From Mycobacterium conspicuum (GTDB lineage: Bacteria; Actinomycetota; Actinomycetes; Mycobacteriales; Mycobacteriaceae), in assembly GCF_010730195.1 (NCBI RefSeq), contig NZ_AP022613.1, positions 496,001-560,000 of the forward strand: 64,000 bases of DNA, given 5' to 3'. The notes under the pieces were generated by a model. It saw nothing but the letters and a program-made list of their open reading frames with translations. It had not been told where the DNA came from and searched no databases. The position numbers and the translations under genes were made by a program. Below are positions 17,829 to 26,499 of this stretch, piece by piece (the first letter of the stretch is position 1; each line of letters begins with the position of its first letter).

Positions 17829-17913
17829 AGTGCAATTGTGCCCCTGGGCAATATTTCTCCTCCACCCGCCCCTGCTTTTCGAAACCCGCGGTAGCGAATT
17901 AGCGCGCACCAAC

Positions 17914-17919
17914 TAAGGT
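17914..17919 (+). promoter_or_regulatory. -10 element of the acyl-CoA catabolic operon, probable leaderless start
   Basis: TAAGGT matches the mycobacterial TANNNT -10. It ends 7 bases before the GTG at 17927 and no Shine-Dalgarno can fit between, so transcription probably starts at the GTG itself. Motif spacing is directly visible; the start site is inferred. Confidence 0.5.
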
Positions 17920-17926
17920 CGCCGTT

Positions 17927-19105
17927 GTGGACTTCGAGCTCGACGAGGAGCAGCGGGCCTGGCTGGCCGAGGTGCGGCGCTTCCTGCAGGACAATGTCAC
18001 GCCCGCGCTGCGCGCCGAGATGGCCGAGCACGGGTTGGAGTTTCAGGGTGGTGAGCTCTCGGCATTCCGCCGCAAGATCGGGCAGCGCGGCTGGTTCGGC
18101 CTGAACTGGCCCGCGGAGTACGGGGGACTGGGGCTCACCGCCATGCATCAGCACCTGCTGATGAGCGAGTTCGAATACTGGGGCGTGCCGGGGCCCGACC
18201 TCACCGTCACCTCGGTGGCGCCGATGATCATGCGGCACGGCACCGAACAGAACAAAAAGGAGTTCCTGCCGGGCATCGCCCGCGGCGAAATCGTCTTTGC
18301 GCTCGGCTATTCCGAGCCGAACGCGGGCACCGACCTGGCCAGCCTGCGAACCCGCGCCGTTCGCGACGGCGACGAGTGGGTGATCACCGGAGCCAAGATC
18401 TGGAACAGCGGGGCGCAACGATCGACGCACGAATGGCTGTGCGTACGAACCGATCCCGATGCACCGCGACACCGCGGCATCTCGGTGATCGCGGTGCCCG
18501 TCGATCAGCCCGGCATCGAGATCCACCCGCTGTACGCGTGGTCCGGCTACCGGACCAACGAGACGTTCTTCCGCGACGTGCGGGTACCGGTCACCAACCT
18601 GATCGGCGAGGTCAACATGGGCTGGAGCTATATCACCGGCGCGCTGGACCTCGAGCGCGGCGCGTTGACAAACGCCGGCGACCTGCGCCGAGCGCTCGAC
18701 GATCTGGTTGCCCTGGCGGGCCGGCCGTTACGGGACGGGTCGGTGCCGGCGCAGGACCCGGTGTTGCGCCGCCGCCTCGCGCAAGCCGAGGCCGACGTCG
18801 AAGTCGCGCGGCTGATGGGCTACGAAGCCGCGTCGATGCTCGATAGCGGGCGCATCCCGACCGTCGAGGTCAGCGTCGAGAAGATCTTCACCAGCGAATT
18901 GCGCCAGCGCATCGCCGATTTGGCCATCGACCTCCTGGGGCCCGACGGGCTGATCGCGCACCGCAGCCCGGATGCGCCGCTGGACGGCTTCTTCGAGCGT
19001 CTCTACCGGGTGTCGCCGTTGATGCGCTTCGGGGGTGGGACCAACGAGGTACTCCGCGATGTGATCGCCCAGCGCGGTCACGGAATGCCTTCCTACGGGC
19101 GGTGA
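17927..19105 (+). CDS. Acyl-CoA dehydrogenase (FadE29-like), first gene of the catabolic operon
   Basis: 392 aa from GTG. It has the acyl-CoA dehydrogenase N-terminus (DFELDEEQRAWLAEVRRFL), the FAD/substrate loop FALGYSEPNAGTDLASLRTR (about residues 124-143) and the C-terminal FAD contact RFGGGTNEVLRDVIAQRG. The pattern is close to the FadE29 class of half-site subunits that pair with FadE28-like partners as alpha2beta2 enzymes. The next gene is exactly such a partner and overlaps by 4 bp, so a heterotetramer is likely. It introduces a double bond next to the CoA thioester, probably of a large, branched or steroid-like acid. Which subunit carries the catalytic base is not settled by eye. Confidence 0.9.
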   Translation: MDFELDEEQRAWLAEVRRFLQDNVTPALRAEMAEHGLEFQGGELSAFRRKIGQRGWFGLNWPAEYGGLGLTAMHQHLLMSEFEYWGVPGPDLTVTSVAPMIMRHGTEQNKKEFLPGIARGEIVFALGYSEPNAGTDLASLRTRAVRDGDEWVITGAKIWNSGAQRSTHEWLCVRTDPDAPRHRGISVIAVPVDQPGIEIHPLYAWSGYRTNETFFRDVRVPVTNLIGEVNMGWSYITGALDLERGALTNAGDLRRALDDLVALAGRPLRDGSVPAQDPVLRRRLAQAEADVEVARLMGYEAASMLDSGRIPTVEVSVEKIFTSELRQRIADLAIDLLGPDGLIAHRSPDAPLDGFFERLYRVSPLMRFGGGTNEVLRDVIAQRGHGMPSYGR

Positions 19106-20229
19106 CCGGCGTGCGATTGATACCCGATCAGGACCGGCGCGATCTGGCCGCCATGTGTCGCGACCTGTTGACCGCCGAATGCCCGACCACGCTAGCGCGC
19201 GCCCTGCACAGCCCCGACGGCGTACGCATCACACCGGGGTTGTGGAAGGCGCTCGCCGAGGCCGGCGTGTTGGGCCTGGGCATCGAGGAAGGGTTGGGCG
19301 GCTCCGGCGGCGGGCTTGCCGATCTCGGCGTGTTCTGCATCGAGGCCGGACGGGCGTTGTGCCCCATGGTCGTTCACAGCACGCTGCACGCGGCGCTCGC
19401 CGTCGACTGGCTTGGCACCGGTGCGGCGCGCGAGACCTGGCTGCCCCTGCTGGCGGCGGGGAGCACGCGGGGCACCACCGCGTTGTGGAGCCCGCGCGAC
19501 GCTTCGGCGGTTACTCCAACGCTGCGCGCCCGGCGAGACGGCGACGGATGGCGGCTGGACGGCGTGGCCGACTTCGTCGCCGACGCCGACATCGCGGACC
19601 TGATCGTCGTGGCCGCCGAAGCGGACTCTGGCGCTTTGGGTTTCGTCATCGACTCCGGTTCATCCGGGGTGTCGGCGCGGCCGCTGGCCATGATGGGCGG
19701 CCACCGCGCGTTCACCGTCGGATTCGACGGCGTGTTGGTTGACGATCAGCGCCGAGTCCTGGGCGGCCTCGCCGAGCAGGACCTGCGACGGGTGAGCAAT
19801 GCCGCCGCGGCGTTGCTGTGCCTGGATCTGATGGGGGTGGCCGAGGCCGTGCTGCAGCGCACCGTGGACTACATCAAAATGCGCGAGCAGTTCGGCCGCC
19901 CCATCGCGTCCTTCCAGGCCGCCCAGCATCTGGTGGCCGACATGCACATCGCGCTCGCCGCGGCCCGGCTGGCCGCTCAATCGGCGGTCTTCTGGATCGG
20001 GCGCGGCCGGATCGGCACCCGGGAAACCGCCATCGCCAAGATGCGGGCGGACGCCGTCAAGAAGATCACCCTCGACGCCCACCAGCTGCACGGCGGGATG
20101 GGCTACGTCCTTGACACCGATTTGCACCTGTTCTCCGAGCGCGCCCGCGTCCTGGCGACGATGGGCGGCGGCGCCGACACCGCAGCGAAATGGCTTGCCG
20201 ACGAGATGGATTGGGAGGTTTCACATTGA
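19102..20229 (+). CDS. Acyl-CoA dehydrogenase (FadE28-like partner subunit)
   Basis: 375 aa; GTG start overlaps the upstream stop (GTGA). Typical elements are VLGLGIEEGLGGSGGGLADLG near residue 55, YIKMREQFGRPIASFQAAQH (about 255) and DAHQLHGGMGYVLDTDLHLF near residue 330. The layout resembles the shorter FadE28-type subunits of heteromeric acyl-CoA dehydrogenases of steroid side-chain degradation. With the preceding gene it probably forms one oxidase acting on the same thioester. The first half is divergent, as is usual for these partner subunits. Confidence 0.88.
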   Translation: MTGVRLIPDQDRRDLAAMCRDLLTAECPTTLARALHSPDGVRITPGLWKALAEAGVLGLGIEEGLGGSGGGLADLGVFCIEAGRALCPMVVHSTLHAALAVDWLGTGAARETWLPLLAAGSTRGTTALWSPRDASAVTPTLRARRDGDGWRLDGVADFVADADIADLIVVAAEADSGALGFVIDSGSSGVSARPLAMMGGHRAFTVGFDGVLVDDQRRVLGGLAEQDLRRVSNAAAALLCLDLMGVAEAVLQRTVDYIKMREQFGRPIASFQAAQHLVADMHIALAAARLAAQSAVFWIGRGRIGTRETAIAKMRADAVKKITLDAHQLHGGMGYVLDTDLHLFSERARVLATMGGGADTAAKWLADEMDWEVSH

Positions 20230-20726
20230 CCGACAGCCTCATCGATGCCGAATCCGCCGCGCGGGTCGGCACCGTCGTGGCGACCGCCAGCGGCGAGGTG
20301 AACAGCCGCGACTGGCAGCGATGGGCCGCGGCCGTCGGCGACCACAACCCGCTGTGGTTCGACGGCGAATACGCGCGGGCGCACGGCTACCGCGACATCA
20401 TCTGTCCGCCGCTGTTTTTGCAATACGCCGTCCTCGGCGTGAGCGCACTGGGTGACCTGCGGCCCGACGGATCGTCCGGCGCGGTCACCGGCAGCCTGGC
20501 GTTTCCGCGCGCACCGCGCCGGATGGCCGGCGGGGAGAGCACCACCTTTCACTTGCCCGCCTATCACCGCGACCAGATCGAAATGGTGCGCACCGTCGAG
20601 TCGATCGTGGAAAAGGAAGGCAGGTCGGGCAGATTCGTGTTGGTGACCTGGCGCGGCGAATACCGCAATCAGCACGCCGAGTTGGTCGCCGAGGCCAGCA
20701 TGTCGATGATCGCGCGGCCCGCATGA
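20226..20726 (+). CDS. MaoC/FAS1-like hotdog dehydratase subunit
   Basis: 166 aa from a TTG at 20226 that overlaps the upstream stop (TTGA) and has GGGAGGT 8 bases before it. An ATG 36 bases earlier would lie inside the upstream gene and lacks a binding site. The core NSRDWQRWAAAVGDHNPLWFD..YARAHGYRDIICPPLF is a hotdog hydratase with the D-x4-N-P pattern (about residues 25-60). It resembles the N-terminal part of ChsH2 (Rv3542c). It probably pairs with the next hotdog protein to hydrate the enoyl-CoA made by the dehydrogenases. Confidence 0.85.
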   Translation: MTDSLIDAESAARVGTVVATASGEVNSRDWQRWAAAVGDHNPLWFDGEYARAHGYRDIICPPLFLQYAVLGVSALGDLRPDGSSGAVTGSLAFPRAPRRMAGGESTTFHLPAYHRDQIEMVRTVESIVEKEGRSGRFVLVTWRGEYRNQHAELVAEASMSMIARPA

Positions 20727-21160
20727 CCGAACAGCTGTATTACCAGGACGTCGAAACCGGCGCCGCGATAACGCCTTTGAAGGTGACCGTCACCGAGACG
20801 CAGATGTTCTTCTTCAGCGCCGCGACCTACAACGGCCATCGCATCCACTACGACAAGGACTTCGCGCGCGACGTCGAAGGCTACGAGAACGTCCTCGTCC
20901 AGGGGCCGTTGCAGGCGGCGCTGCTGTCACGGGCGCTCACCGACTGGATCGGCGGCGGCGGCCGGCTGGTGGCGTTCTCGGTGCAGAACCGCGCGATCGC
21001 CCACCCGGGGCAGGAACTGACGTTCGGGGGCGTGGTCACCGGCAAGCGGGAGACGGACGGGCAGGCCCTGGTGGATCTGGACATCTTCTGCCGGCGCGGT
21101 GAGGACCTGTTGATGCCCGGCACCGCGACCGTCGCGCTGCCGTTACGAGGCGCGCGATGA
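20723..21160 (+). CDS. MaoC-like hotdog dehydratase, second subunit
   Basis: 145 aa; ATGA overlap with the upstream gene. MFFFSAATYNGHRIHYDKDF followed by LVQGPLQAALLSRALTDW is a MaoC-type hydratase core with the catalytic His in GHRIHYD (about residues 35-41). It corresponds in size and position to ChsH1 (Rv3541c) of the cholesterol igr operon, which works as a heteromer with ChsH2. It is predicted to form a hydratase with the preceding protein. The assignment by order and motif is strong; the substrate is inferred. Confidence 0.87.
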   Translation: MTEQLYYQDVETGAAITPLKVTVTETQMFFFSAATYNGHRIHYDKDFARDVEGYENVLVQGPLQAALLSRALTDWIGGGGRLVAFSVQNRAIAHPGQELTFGGVVTGKRETDGQALVDLDIFCRRGEDLLMPGTATVALPLRGAR

Positions 21161-22359
21161 CCGGCCTGCGCGGGGAAGCGGCCATCATCGGCATCGCGGA
21201 GTTGCCGGCCGAACGCCGTCAGAGCCGCCCGCCGTCGTTCACGCTGGACCAGTACGCCTTGCTGGCGAAGCTGGTGATCGAGGACGCGGGCGTGGAACCC
21301 ACCGTGGTGAACGGCTTGTCGTGCCACGGGATCGCGGAGTCGGACATGTTCGCGCCCGCGACGCTCTCGGAGTATCTGGGCCTGCCGCTGGACTTCGGCG
21401 ACCGCGTCGACCTGGGCGGAGCGACCGCGGCAGGCATGGTGTGGCGGGCGGCCGCGGCGGTCGAATTGGGCGTGTGCGACGCGGTGCTGGCGGTGGTGCC
21501 GGGCTCGTTGGAGATTCCGCGTTCGGATTCGCGTCCCGAGCGAACCCTCGGCTGGTACGGCGCGTCGAGCAACAACTACGGCTCCCCGCAGGCCGAGTTC
21601 GAGATCCCCTACGGCAATGTCGGCCAGAACGCCCCGTACGCGCAGATCGCCCAGCGGTATGCCGCCGAATTCGGTTACGACGCCAGGGCTTTGGCGACGA
21701 TCGCGGTGCACCAGCGGACCAACGCGTGCGCGCACCCCGACGCGGTGTTCCACGGCAAGCCGATCACCGTCGACGACGTGCTGAACAGTCCCGTCATCGC
21801 CGACCCGATCCACATGCTGGAAACCGTGATGCGGGTCCAAGGAGGCGCCGCCGTGCTCGTCGCCAACGCCGACGTGGCGCGCCGGACCCGCCACCGACCG
21901 GTGTGGGTGAAGGGGTTCGGCGAGCACATCCGGTTCAAAACCCCCACGTACGCCGACGATCTCATCCGCACGCCGATCGCCCGGGCCGCCGACAAGGCAT
22001 TTACCATGGCGGGCCTGCAGCGCGCCGACGTCGACGTCGCATCGATCTATGACTGCTACACGATCACCGTGCTGATGACGCTCGAGGACGCCGGATTCTG
22101 CGGCAAGGGGGAGGGCATGCGGTGGCTGACCGAGCACGACCTGACCTTTCGCGGCGACTTCCCGCTGAACACCGCCGGCGGCCAGCTGTCGTTCGGCCAG
22201 GCCGGCATGGCCGGCGGCATGCACCACGTCGTCGACGGCGCGCGGCAAATCATGGGCCGCTCCGGACGGGCGCAGGTGCGCGAGTGCAACACGGCGTTCG
22301 TGACGGGCAACGGCGGCATCATGAGCGAGCAGGTGGCCCTTTTGTTGGGCGGCGACTGA
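21157..22359 (+). CDS. Thiolase-fold lipid-transfer protein, Ltp2-like (probable retro-aldolase)
   Basis: 400 aa; ATGA overlap with the upstream gene. The thiolase fold is recognisable (AAIIGIAELPA; TAAGMVWRAAAAVELGVCDAV; NTAGGQLSFGQAGMAGGMHH near the C-terminus). The position of the acylated nucleophilic Cys has no Cys (VDLGGATAAGM), so ordinary beta-ketothiolase cleavage is unlikely. It matches the SCP-x/Ltp2 class, in which tyrosines do retro-aldol cleavage of beta-hydroxyacyl-CoA; a candidate Tyr motif is SIYDCYTITVLM (about residue 295). A DUF35 protein follows directly, as the Ltp2 aldolase requires. Confidence 0.85.
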   Translation: MTGLRGEAAIIGIAELPAERRQSRPPSFTLDQYALLAKLVIEDAGVEPTVVNGLSCHGIAESDMFAPATLSEYLGLPLDFGDRVDLGGATAAGMVWRAAAAVELGVCDAVLAVVPGSLEIPRSDSRPERTLGWYGASSNNYGSPQAEFEIPYGNVGQNAPYAQIAQRYAAEFGYDARALATIAVHQRTNACAHPDAVFHGKPITVDDVLNSPVIADPIHMLETVMRVQGGAAVLVANADVARRTRHRPVWVKGFGEHIRFKTPTYADDLIRTPIARAADKAFTMAGLQRADVDVASIYDCYTITVLMTLEDAGFCGKGEGMRWLTEHDLTFRGDFPLNTAGGQLSFGQAGMAGGMHHVVDGARQIMGRSGRAQVRECNTAFVTGNGGIMSEQVALLLGGD

Positions 22360-22360
22360 G

Positions 22361-22768
22361 ATGACCGAAGCCTTCCCCCTTCCCGAGCCGACACCCGTGT
22401 CGCGGCCGTTCTGGGATGCGTTGCGCGAGCACCGGATTCTGATCCAGTATTCGCCGTCGGCGGGCAAGTACGTCTTCTATCCGCGCACGCTTGCTCCCGG
22501 CACCCTGGCCGACGACCTGGAGTGGCGCGAAATCGACGGCGCGGGAACCCTGTACACCTTCACCGTCGCGCGGCGCCCGACCGGCCCACCGTGGGCCGAC
22601 CGGCTGCCGCAGCTGCTGGCGGTGGTCGAGTGGGATGTGGGCCCGCGGGTCAGCACCGAACTGATCGGCGTCGAACCCGACGACATCCGGATCGGCATGC
22701 GGGTGTCGCCGGTGTTCTGCGCCACCGGAGACGTCACCCTGCTGCGGTATAGGCCCGCCGATGTTTGA
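22361..22768 (+). CDS. DUF35 OB-fold protein, zinc ribbon degenerate
   Basis: 135 aa, 1 base after the thiolase-like gene. The OB-fold half is typical (TLYTFTVARRP, PQLLAVVEWDVGPRVSTELI, IGMRVSPVF). The preceding ribbon, normally CxxCG..PRxxCPxC, reads SPSAGKYVFYPRTLAPGT here, so all four expected zinc cysteines are replaced. In the igr system the DUF35 domain is fused to ChsH2 and binds Ltp2 to make an active aldolase. Here it is free-standing next to its presumed partner. Loss of zinc ligands may mean a structural rather than metal-binding role. Confidence 0.85.
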   Translation: MTEAFPLPEPTPVSRPFWDALREHRILIQYSPSAGKYVFYPRTLAPGTLADDLEWREIDGAGTLYTFTVARRPTGPPWADRLPQLLAVVEWDVGPRVSTELIGVEPDDIRIGMRVSPVFCATGDVTLLRYRPADV

Positions 22769-24329
22769 GACGGTGCAGCAGCTGCTGCGCTCCCGCATGG
22801 CCGACGACTCGGTCGCGGTGATGCACGGCGAGAAGACCTGGACCTGGCGCGAGCACCTGAGTGAGGCATCGGCGGAAGCATCGGCGGTGCTGTCCCTGCT
22901 CGATGAGTCGGGGCCGCCGCATGTGGCGGCGCTGCTGGGCAATTCACCGGCGATGCTGCGGGCAATGGCAGCCGCGGCGCTCGGCGGCTACGTGCTGTGC
23001 GGGATCAACACCACCCGCCGCGGTGGAGGCCTGGCCGGCGACATCCGCCGATCGGACAGCCAGCTCGTGCTCGTCGACAGCGAACACCGTGCGCTGATCG
23101 ACGGGCTCGACCTAGGCGGTGCAACGGTTTTGGACGTCGACACCGCCGGCTACCGGGACGCGGTCGCGACCGCGGGGCCGCTGGTGCCCCACGAGGTCAG
23201 CGGCGTCGATCCCGTGACGATGATCTTCACCTCGGGCACCAGCGGTGACCCGAAGGCGGTGCGCTTCGCGCACGCGATGGCGGTCATGTGTGGCGCGAGC
23301 CTGGTCGACCGGTTCGAAATCACGCCCGCCGACGTGTGCTACCTGGCGATGCCGCTGTTTCACTCCAACGGTGTCGCGGCGGGGTGGGCGGTGGCGATCA
23401 ATGGCGGTGCTGCGATGGTCCCGGTTAAGTTCTCGCCGTCGCGTTTTCTTGCCGACGTGCGCAAGTATGGCGTGACCTACATGAACTACGTCGGCAAGCC
23501 ACTGGCGCTGCTGCTGGGCACCCCGGAACGGCCCGACGATGCCGACAACACGCTGCGCGCCGCGTTCGGCAACGAGGCCACCGAGCGTGATATCGAGCAA
23601 TTCGCAACGCGTTTCGGCTGCCGGGTGGTGGACAGCTTCGGATCCAGCGAGTTCGCCGTGGTCGTGATGCGGGAGGACGGAACGCCGCCGGGTTCGATCG
23701 GCAAGGGCTATCCCGGTGTCAGCGTCTATCACCCGGAAACCGTCACCGAATGTGCCCCGGCGATTTTCGACGAGCATGGTGCGCTCGCCAATTTCGACGA
23801 GGCCGTCGGCGAATTGGTCAACACCTACGGCGTGGGCGGATTCACGGGTTACTACAACGATCCCGACGCCACCGCCGAGCGGATGCGACACGGCATGTAC
23901 TGGTCCGGCGACCTGGCCTACCGCGACGCCGACGGCTGGATCTATCTGGCCGGGCGCACCGCCGACTGGATGCGGGTGGACGGGGAGAACCTGGCGGCCG
24001 GACCGATCGAGCGTATCCTTGGGCGCCTGCCTCAGGTCAACCAGGTCGCCGTGTACGCGGTCCCCGACGAGCGGGTGGGCGATCAGGTGATGGCGGCGTT
24101 GGTGCTCAATGCGGCGTTGTCGCCCAAGGACTTTGAGGAGTTTCTCGCCGCCCAGGCCGACCTGTCACCGAAGGCGTGGCCCCGGTATGTGCGGATCAAC
24201 AGCGAGCTGCCGCGCACCGCGACCAACAAGATCCTCAAGCGCGAGCTGATCAAGGCCGGCGTGACGGCCGGGGACGGGGTGTTGTGGGAGCGCGAGAGCC
24301 GTGGCCGCAAATACCAGCCGCGAGCGTAG
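22761..24329 (+). CDS. Fatty-acid/steroid acyl-CoA synthetase (FadD, AMP-binding)
   Basis: 522 aa; overlaps the DUF35 gene by 8 bases. ANL-superfamily motifs are in order: P-loop MIFTSGTSGDPKAVRFAHA (about residues 153-171), DSFGSSEFAVVVMRE (about 295), the adenylate motif YWSGDLAYRDADGWIYLAGR with TADWMRVDGENL (about 380-412), and a C-terminal catalytic Lys in LPRTATNKILKRELI (about 500). It activates a carboxylic acid to its CoA thioester through an acyl-AMP. As the last gene of the operon it probably supplies the substrate for the dehydrogenase/hydratase/aldolase set. Chain or ring preference is unknown. Confidence 0.92.
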   Translation: MFETVQQLLRSRMADDSVAVMHGEKTWTWREHLSEASAEASAVLSLLDESGPPHVAALLGNSPAMLRAMAAAALGGYVLCGINTTRRGGGLAGDIRRSDSQLVLVDSEHRALIDGLDLGGATVLDVDTAGYRDAVATAGPLVPHEVSGVDPVTMIFTSGTSGDPKAVRFAHAMAVMCGASLVDRFEITPADVCYLAMPLFHSNGVAAGWAVAINGGAAMVPVKFSPSRFLADVRKYGVTYMNYVGKPLALLLGTPERPDDADNTLRAAFGNEATERDIEQFATRFGCRVVDSFGSSEFAVVVMREDGTPPGSIGKGYPGVSVYHPETVTECAPAIFDEHGALANFDEAVGELVNTYGVGGFTGYYNDPDATAERMRHGMYWSGDLAYRDADGWIYLAGRTADWMRVDGENLAAGPIERILGRLPQVNQVAVYAVPDERVGDQVMAALVLNAALSPKDFEEFLAAQADLSPKAWPRYVRINSELPRTATNKILKRELIKAGVTAGDGVLWERESRGRKYQPRA

Positions 24330-24342
24330 CGTTCCGCTCGCG
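24319..24342. terminator. Hairpin between convergent synthetase and P450 genes
   Basis: CGCGAGCG (24319-24326) and CGCTCGCG (24335-24342) form a perfect 8-bp inverted repeat with an 8-base loop holding the synthetase stop TAG (24327-24329). It lies in the 15-bp gap between convergent stops. There is no T-tract, as is common in mycobacteria. Confidence 0.5.
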
Positions 24343-24344
24343 TA

Positions 24345-25589
24345 CTACGCGCCCGTGTAATCCACCGGCCAGTGCTTGATGCCGTTGATGAACGGGGAGC
24401 GCAGCCGCTGGGGTGCACCCGTCGGGGCGAGGTCGGGCAGATGGTCGGCGATGGCGTTGAACATCAGGTCGATCGTCATGCGCGCGAGGTTGGCGCCGAT
24501 GCAGTAATGGGCTCCGGTGCCGCCGAATCCCAAGTGCGGGTTGGGAAAACGCAGGATGTCGAAGGTGTACGGGTCGTCGAAGATTTCTTCGTCGAAGTTG
24601 GCCGAGCGGTAGAACATCACCACCCGCTGATCCTTCTTGATCGCCACCCCGCCGAGCTCGGTGTCGGCCAGCGCGGTGCGCTGAAACGCCGTGATGGGAG
24701 TGGCCCAGCGGATGATCTCGTCGGCGGCGGTCTTGGGTCGCTGCGCCTTGAACAGCTCCCACTGGTCGGGGTTGTCGGCAAACGCCATCATGCCCTGCGT
24801 GATCGAGTTGCGCGTCGTCTCGTTGCCGGCGATGCCGAGCGTGACCACGAACATGCCGAACTCCGCGTCGGATAGCCCGTCGCCGTCGGCGCCGGCCTGG
24901 ATCAGCGTGGTCACGATATCTCGATCTTTTGGACCCGGCTCTTGCGCCTTGCGGGCCGCCAATTGCATGGCGTACCACATCAACTCACCCGCCGCGGTCA
25001 GCGAGTTGTGATGCGCGAACTCCGGGTCGTCGCTTCCGATCATCTGATTGGACCAGTCGAACAGCTTGCCGCGGTCCTCCGCCGGAATGCCCAGCAGTTC
25101 GGCGATGGCCTGTAGCGGCAACTCGGCGGCCACCTGAAGAACGAAGTCGCCCGAACCCTCTTCGGCGGCGCGCTGCGCGATGCGCTGCGAACGCTCACCA
25201 AGGTCGGCGCGTAACCGCTCGACCGCGCGGGGAGTGAAACCGCGGGCGATTATCTTGCGCAGCCTGCTGTGTTCGGGGTCGTCCATCATGATCATTGAGG
25301 TGCGGCCGGCCTCGATCTGGCCCTGCGCTTGATCCTCCGGGTAGCGCGGCACGATGGACTTCCTGGCCGACGAGAAGACGTCGGTTCGCAGCGAGACCTC
25401 GCGGACGTCGCGGTGCTTGGTCACCACCCAGTAGCCGCCGTCGCCGAAGCCGCCCTGGTCGAGCGGTTGGTCGTTCCACCAGATCGGTGCGGTGCGGCGC
25501 AGCTCGGCCAACTCCTGCGTCGGCAACCGGTGGGCGTAGATCTCCGGGTCGGTGAAGTCGAAACCCGGCGGGAGGTTCGGGGTGGCCAT
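24345..25589 (-). CDS. CYP125-family cytochrome P450
   Basis: 414 aa. From memory it closely follows M. tuberculosis CYP125A1, the steroid C26/C27 monooxygenase: NLPPGFDFTDPEIYA at the N-terminus, RGFTPRAVERL, I-helix IAGNETTRNSITQGMMAFA (about residue 250), ATPITAFQRTALAD, YRSANFDEEIF, heme loop GFGGTGAHYCIGANLARM (Cys about 363) and the ending NGIKHWPVDYTG. Such enzymes oxidise the terminal methyl of sterol side chains to acids. It faces an operon that activates and shortens acyl-CoA, which fits a steroid-like substrate. It could be the ortholog of an additional CYP125 paralog rather than CYP125A1 itself. Confidence 0.9.
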   Translation of the reverse strand: MATPNLPPGFDFTDPEIYAHRLPTQELAELRRTAPIWWNDQPLDQGGFGDGGYWVVTKHRDVREVSLRTDVFSSARKSIVPRYPEDQAQGQIEAGRTSMIMMDDPEHSRLRKIIARGFTPRAVERLRADLGERSQRIAQRAAEEGSGDFVLQVAAELPLQAIAELLGIPAEDRGKLFDWSNQMIGSDDPEFAHHNSLTAAGELMWYAMQLAARKAQEPGPKDRDIVTTLIQAGADGDGLSDAEFGMFVVTLGIAGNETTRNSITQGMMAFADNPDQWELFKAQRPKTAADEIIRWATPITAFQRTALADTELGGVAIKKDQRVVMFYRSANFDEEIFDDPYTFDILRFPNPHLGFGGTGAHYCIGANLARMTIDLMFNAIADHLPDLAPTGAPQRLRSPFINGIKHWPVDYTGA

Positions 25590-25813
25590 CGGAGCGCTCC
25601 TTCGGCTGCGGTTAGGGAGATGCTAGCCGCGCGGGTGCCGATTCGGTGCCAGCTATCTGCTTCCCGACGACCCCAGGGAGCGGCGTGGCCACTCGTTGCG
25701 GTCGGTCAACAAATATTCGGTGTGAAAGTTTTGTGGAAACGGTATGTGCGGCGCCGTGCGGGGCTACATTGCTGTTGCTCGCCGGGGGACATGACCAGCG
25801 GTGGGAGGCGGCA

Positions 25814-26032
25814 ATGCCGTACGTGATCGCAGCAATGCCTGGTGGCGGCCAATTGGTCGGAACGGTACCGGGCAAGCTGCCGAGCGCGTGTTGCACGCTA
25901 GCGCAGGTCGTTGGCCGCCAAGAATCTTCCAAGTCGTACGGCGCAGCCTGCCTTGGCGAGCGGGCGCGAGCAGCAGATGAACGCGGTGTCTACCAATTTC
26001 CCGCCCTCGGGCAGTTCGTCAGGAGGCAGTGA
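25814..26032 (+). CDS. Possible small leader ORF coupled to the PE_PGRS gene
   Basis: 72 aa (MPYVIAAMPGGGQLV...), not recognised. A GGGAGG lies 5-10 bases before the ATG and the stop overlaps the PE start as TGATG, which would allow translational coupling. The first residues (MPYVIAA) recall the PE N-terminus MSYVIAAPE, so it could be a decayed PE start rather than a working gene. The rest of the 440-bp gap before the PE gene (25590-26031) shows no other gene. Support is weak. Confidence 0.3.
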   Translation: MPYVIAAMPGGGQLVGTVPGKLPSACCTLAQVVGRQESSKSYGAACLGERARAADERGVYQFPALGQFVRRQ

Positions 26033-26499
26033 TGTCGTACATGTTGGCGGTTCCGGAGTTGTTGGCGTCGTCCACGGCGGATGTGGTGGGCATCGGCTCA
26101 TCGCTGAATGCGGCTACCGCGTCGGCGGCGGCACCGACCACCGCGCTGGCGGCCGCGGCCGAGGACGAGGTGTCGGCGGCGATCGCGTCGCTGTTTTCTA
26201 GCCACGCCCGGCAATATCACGCGCTCAGTGCGCAAGCCTCCGCGTTTCATTCGCAGTTCGCGCAGGCGTTGAAGGCGGCGGGCAGCGCGTATGCGTCCGC
26301 CGAGGCGGCCAACGCGACGCCGTTGGCGGCGGTCGTCGCGGGAGCCCAGCATCTGGCGGTGTTCTCACCTGTTGCCGTGGCGACCGGGCGACCGTTGTTC
26401 GGCAACGGCGCCAATGGGACAGCGGCAAACCCGAATGGTAGGGCTGGCGGCATCTTGTATGGCAACGGCGGCAACGGTTATTCGCCGGCGGCTGGTTCG

